A stretch of DNA of 64,000 nucleotides from the NCBI RefSeq assembly GCF_051622035.1, contig NC_135358.1, positions 14,012,001 to 14,076,000 on the forward strand. The letters run 5' to 3'. A program made the translations under genes and the position numbers. The stretch comes from Arctopsyche grandis. Its lineage: Eukaryota > Arthropoda > Insecta > Trichoptera > Hydropsychidae. Of this stretch, positions 62,106-64,000 are shown one piece after another; within the stretch, counting starts at the first letter, position 1, and every line of letters begins with the position of its first letter. The notes beneath the pieces were generated by a model. It made no database searches. It was given only the letters and a program-made list of their open reading frames with translations, and had not been told where the DNA came from.

Positions 62106-64000
62106 ATGAACTTCCTGCAGCGTAGTGAGTCACTTCCGGGTGCTGCGCCCCTCTTTACCCCACACACCCTTCATTGTCTGACGCTTTCTTTCCTTTCAGA
62201 GGGTCACAACGAAGACAAGGCGGCCGCAGTTCCGGATCAGCTCGCCTCCTCGCAAAATGTGTAAGCCTTCTTGGCCCTAATTTAATATATCATCTCTCCT
62301 TCATTCTCCATTTTCACTCATATGAATTTGTATCGGTATTACAATTACAATTCTAAAAGTACTTGGCATCATAACCTATTTGTTCTACATATTTTATTTT
62401 AATTTCGAACACTAATATTTCGTCGAATTGCGCAATATCTCAATAGTCTCCCTAAACTCGAACCAAAAGAAGAAACACAGAACATCAACGATTTGTATGG
62501 AACAGTATAGAAGATAAGAATTATTATTTTATTGGATCACTCGAAATAGTTGCTTTGGTTGTATATATATGTATTTCTTTAATATTTAAGCTACGTGAAT
62601 AGATTCACGTCTCTAAATTTGGAAATGAGCTTTAAATTTTTTAGCAATAGAAACGTTCTCATATTAAGTCTTTGTATTGTGATACATATGTACATACATT
62701 TTTGCAAAGGCGTAAGTTGTAAATAATGTGATTTGAAATTGCTTATCATGCTGACATCATATATAATTTATAATCTGTGAAGAATTTAGGGGACTGGATA
62801 CCCCATTTTTAAATTTTGTTTTAATAAACATATTTGTTGGCTTTTATTGCAAATTTAATAAAAGTACATATAAGATATTTTGTTTAGTTATTTTATAAGA
62901 AAACAACAAATTTTCCATTAGATCAAATGAAAAAAAATGTTATTAAATCAAGATGTTGAAATGGTTATTATTTTTATTAATAAATATTGTGAACTTGAAC
63001 AATATAATATATGTATGTACATATGTAACTTTATATTTAAAACACTTCTTCGATAAATTTTTAGTGCGAGGTCAATAATGTTTCAATTTTAAAACTAAGC
63101 TATCTACTCTAAATGTTTAAAGAGTTATTAGTCAATTATGTGTTGGTCGTCTTTGAAGGTGTTTCCCAAATCCAAAGGAAATAAAAATATAAAGAATTGT
63201 CATATAATTTTCTAAAAATCCCAAGTAAAATTATAGAATATAACTGAAATAAAATGCACAATTTATTGAATATTTAGTTTACGTAGAAACAATGTACCTA
63301 CATATTATATGTAGAATGTAGTGATAAATGTGTTATAATAATAATGAAAATGTCATGTTAAATAATATACATACCTATGAAGCTGTGTCTTTTAAATATT
63401 TCAATTTTATAGAACTTTCACTGGAAACGATGGTTACTGTGAAGAAGTGGTAACTGCACACAATGTGGTAATAAATTCCAATGCCGGTGAGCACGATCAC
63501 GGCAGTTCAAAAGTCAAATTCAAAAACATAGTAGACTACAATTGGGAGCAGCGAATGTATACTGGACAATTGTTGGCCGTTCATCTCGAAGGAAAATTCT
63601 TGGCGTATAGTCTTACAGGTTGGTTGTACACTCGGCCGTACTCTAATTTAGTCGGTGTATTTAATTATTATATTTACCGATGTTTGAATGCAGTTCCTAG
63701 TCAACCAAATTCAGGGAAAGCGAACGGGGTAGTTCGAGTTGCCCATCAATCAACGGAAAAGCGTGCTTTGTTAAAGGGAATGCGTGGCCAGGTGCACGAT
63801 TTGTCGTTTGCTTATATAGCATCTCAAACTTTGTTGGGTTGTGTCGATGAAGAGGGCAATTTATTCATTTTCAACATTGAACTGAACGATGAAAATATAA
63901 CGTAAGCTTTCTACATATATGTGTTTTATTAGGTATATACTCTGATTTACTTTATATATGAGTGTTGTGTTTGTTTTAGACATTCATTAATATTAAACAT
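62106..64000 (+). CDS. Ge-1: Enhancer of mRNA-decapping protein 4 (Ge-1/EDC4), 5' part
   Basis: Five exons are visible: 62106-62124, 62200-62260, 63413-63618, 63694-63901 and 63980 to the window end. The joined N-terminus reads MNFLQRKGHNEDKAAAVPDQ. It continues to SSKVKFKNIVDYNWEQRMYT, then GQLLAVHLEGKFLAYSLTVP, VVRVAHQSTEKRALLKGM, and RGQVHDLSFAYI with LLGCVDEEGNLFIF. These match the start of the Ge-1/EDC4 WD40 domain (human SSKVKLKNVVDYNWE and RALLKGM). Ge-1 is the P-body scaffold that couples DCP1-DCP2 decapping to XRN1. The start is inferred: it is the first in-frame ATG after a donor-compatible short exon, and longer 5' sequences cannot be excluded. The rest of the gene lies beyond the window. 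Confidence 0.88.

Overview
This is a eukaryotic nuclear window. Split genes with GT/AG introns, AT-rich non-coding DNA, long (TA)n arrays and many transposon remnants point to an insect. The order cannot be fixed from sequence alone. The Rab5 protein ends in NCCK as fly Rab5 does, and clusters of TACATA/TATGTA words fill the intergenic DNA, but neither is diagnostic.

Eight host genes can be modelled. From left to right they are: an XK-related (XKR/CED-8 family) membrane protein (minus, 17602-19955); a mitochondrial ribosome silencing factor, RsfS/MALSU1 (minus, 22699-23707); an intronless GC-rich Cyclin Y (plus, 27433-28479); the spliceosome factor CWC22/nucampholin (minus, 30492-35112); a reticulocalbin-2-like ER calcium-binding protein (plus, 40432-43429); an unrecognised 12-exon coiled-coil protein (plus, 44597-47470); Rab5 (plus, 52115-53085, with a CpG-rich promoter region near 49.3-50.1 kb); and the 5' part of Ge-1/EDC4 (plus, 62106 to the window end). 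Exon joins were chosen by splice-site sequence, reading frame and family resemblance. The genes are not functionally clustered.

The rest is a mobile-element landscape. 0-17 kb is almost gene-free and holds RTE-like LINE remnants, a tRNA-derived SINE, a Tc1/mariner tail, a Helitron-like terminus and a decayed array of ~145-bp units marked by CCGGAAGT. 24-27.3 kb and 35.8-38.7 kb are nested repeats: two young copies of one miniature LTR element (TRIM-like), two opposed LTR-like ends, a 16-bp minisatellite, a Helitron-like 3' hairpin, and a Mutator-like transposase remnant whose halves lie on opposite strands. 48.6-49.3 kb and 60.4-61.9 kb contain long inverted-repeat (foldback) elements, some nested, one with a short PIF/Harbinger-like coding remnant. 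An uninterrupted 583-codon piggyBac-family transposase lies at 58360-60108, beside a degraded Jockey-like LINE. A ~395-bp pure (TA)n tract lies at 39661-40055.

No rRNA gene, canonical tRNA gene, CRISPR array or bacterial-type operon was seen. The strongest leads are the foldback families, the open piggyBac transposase, the CCGGAAGT array, the TRIM pair and the intronless Cyclin Y.
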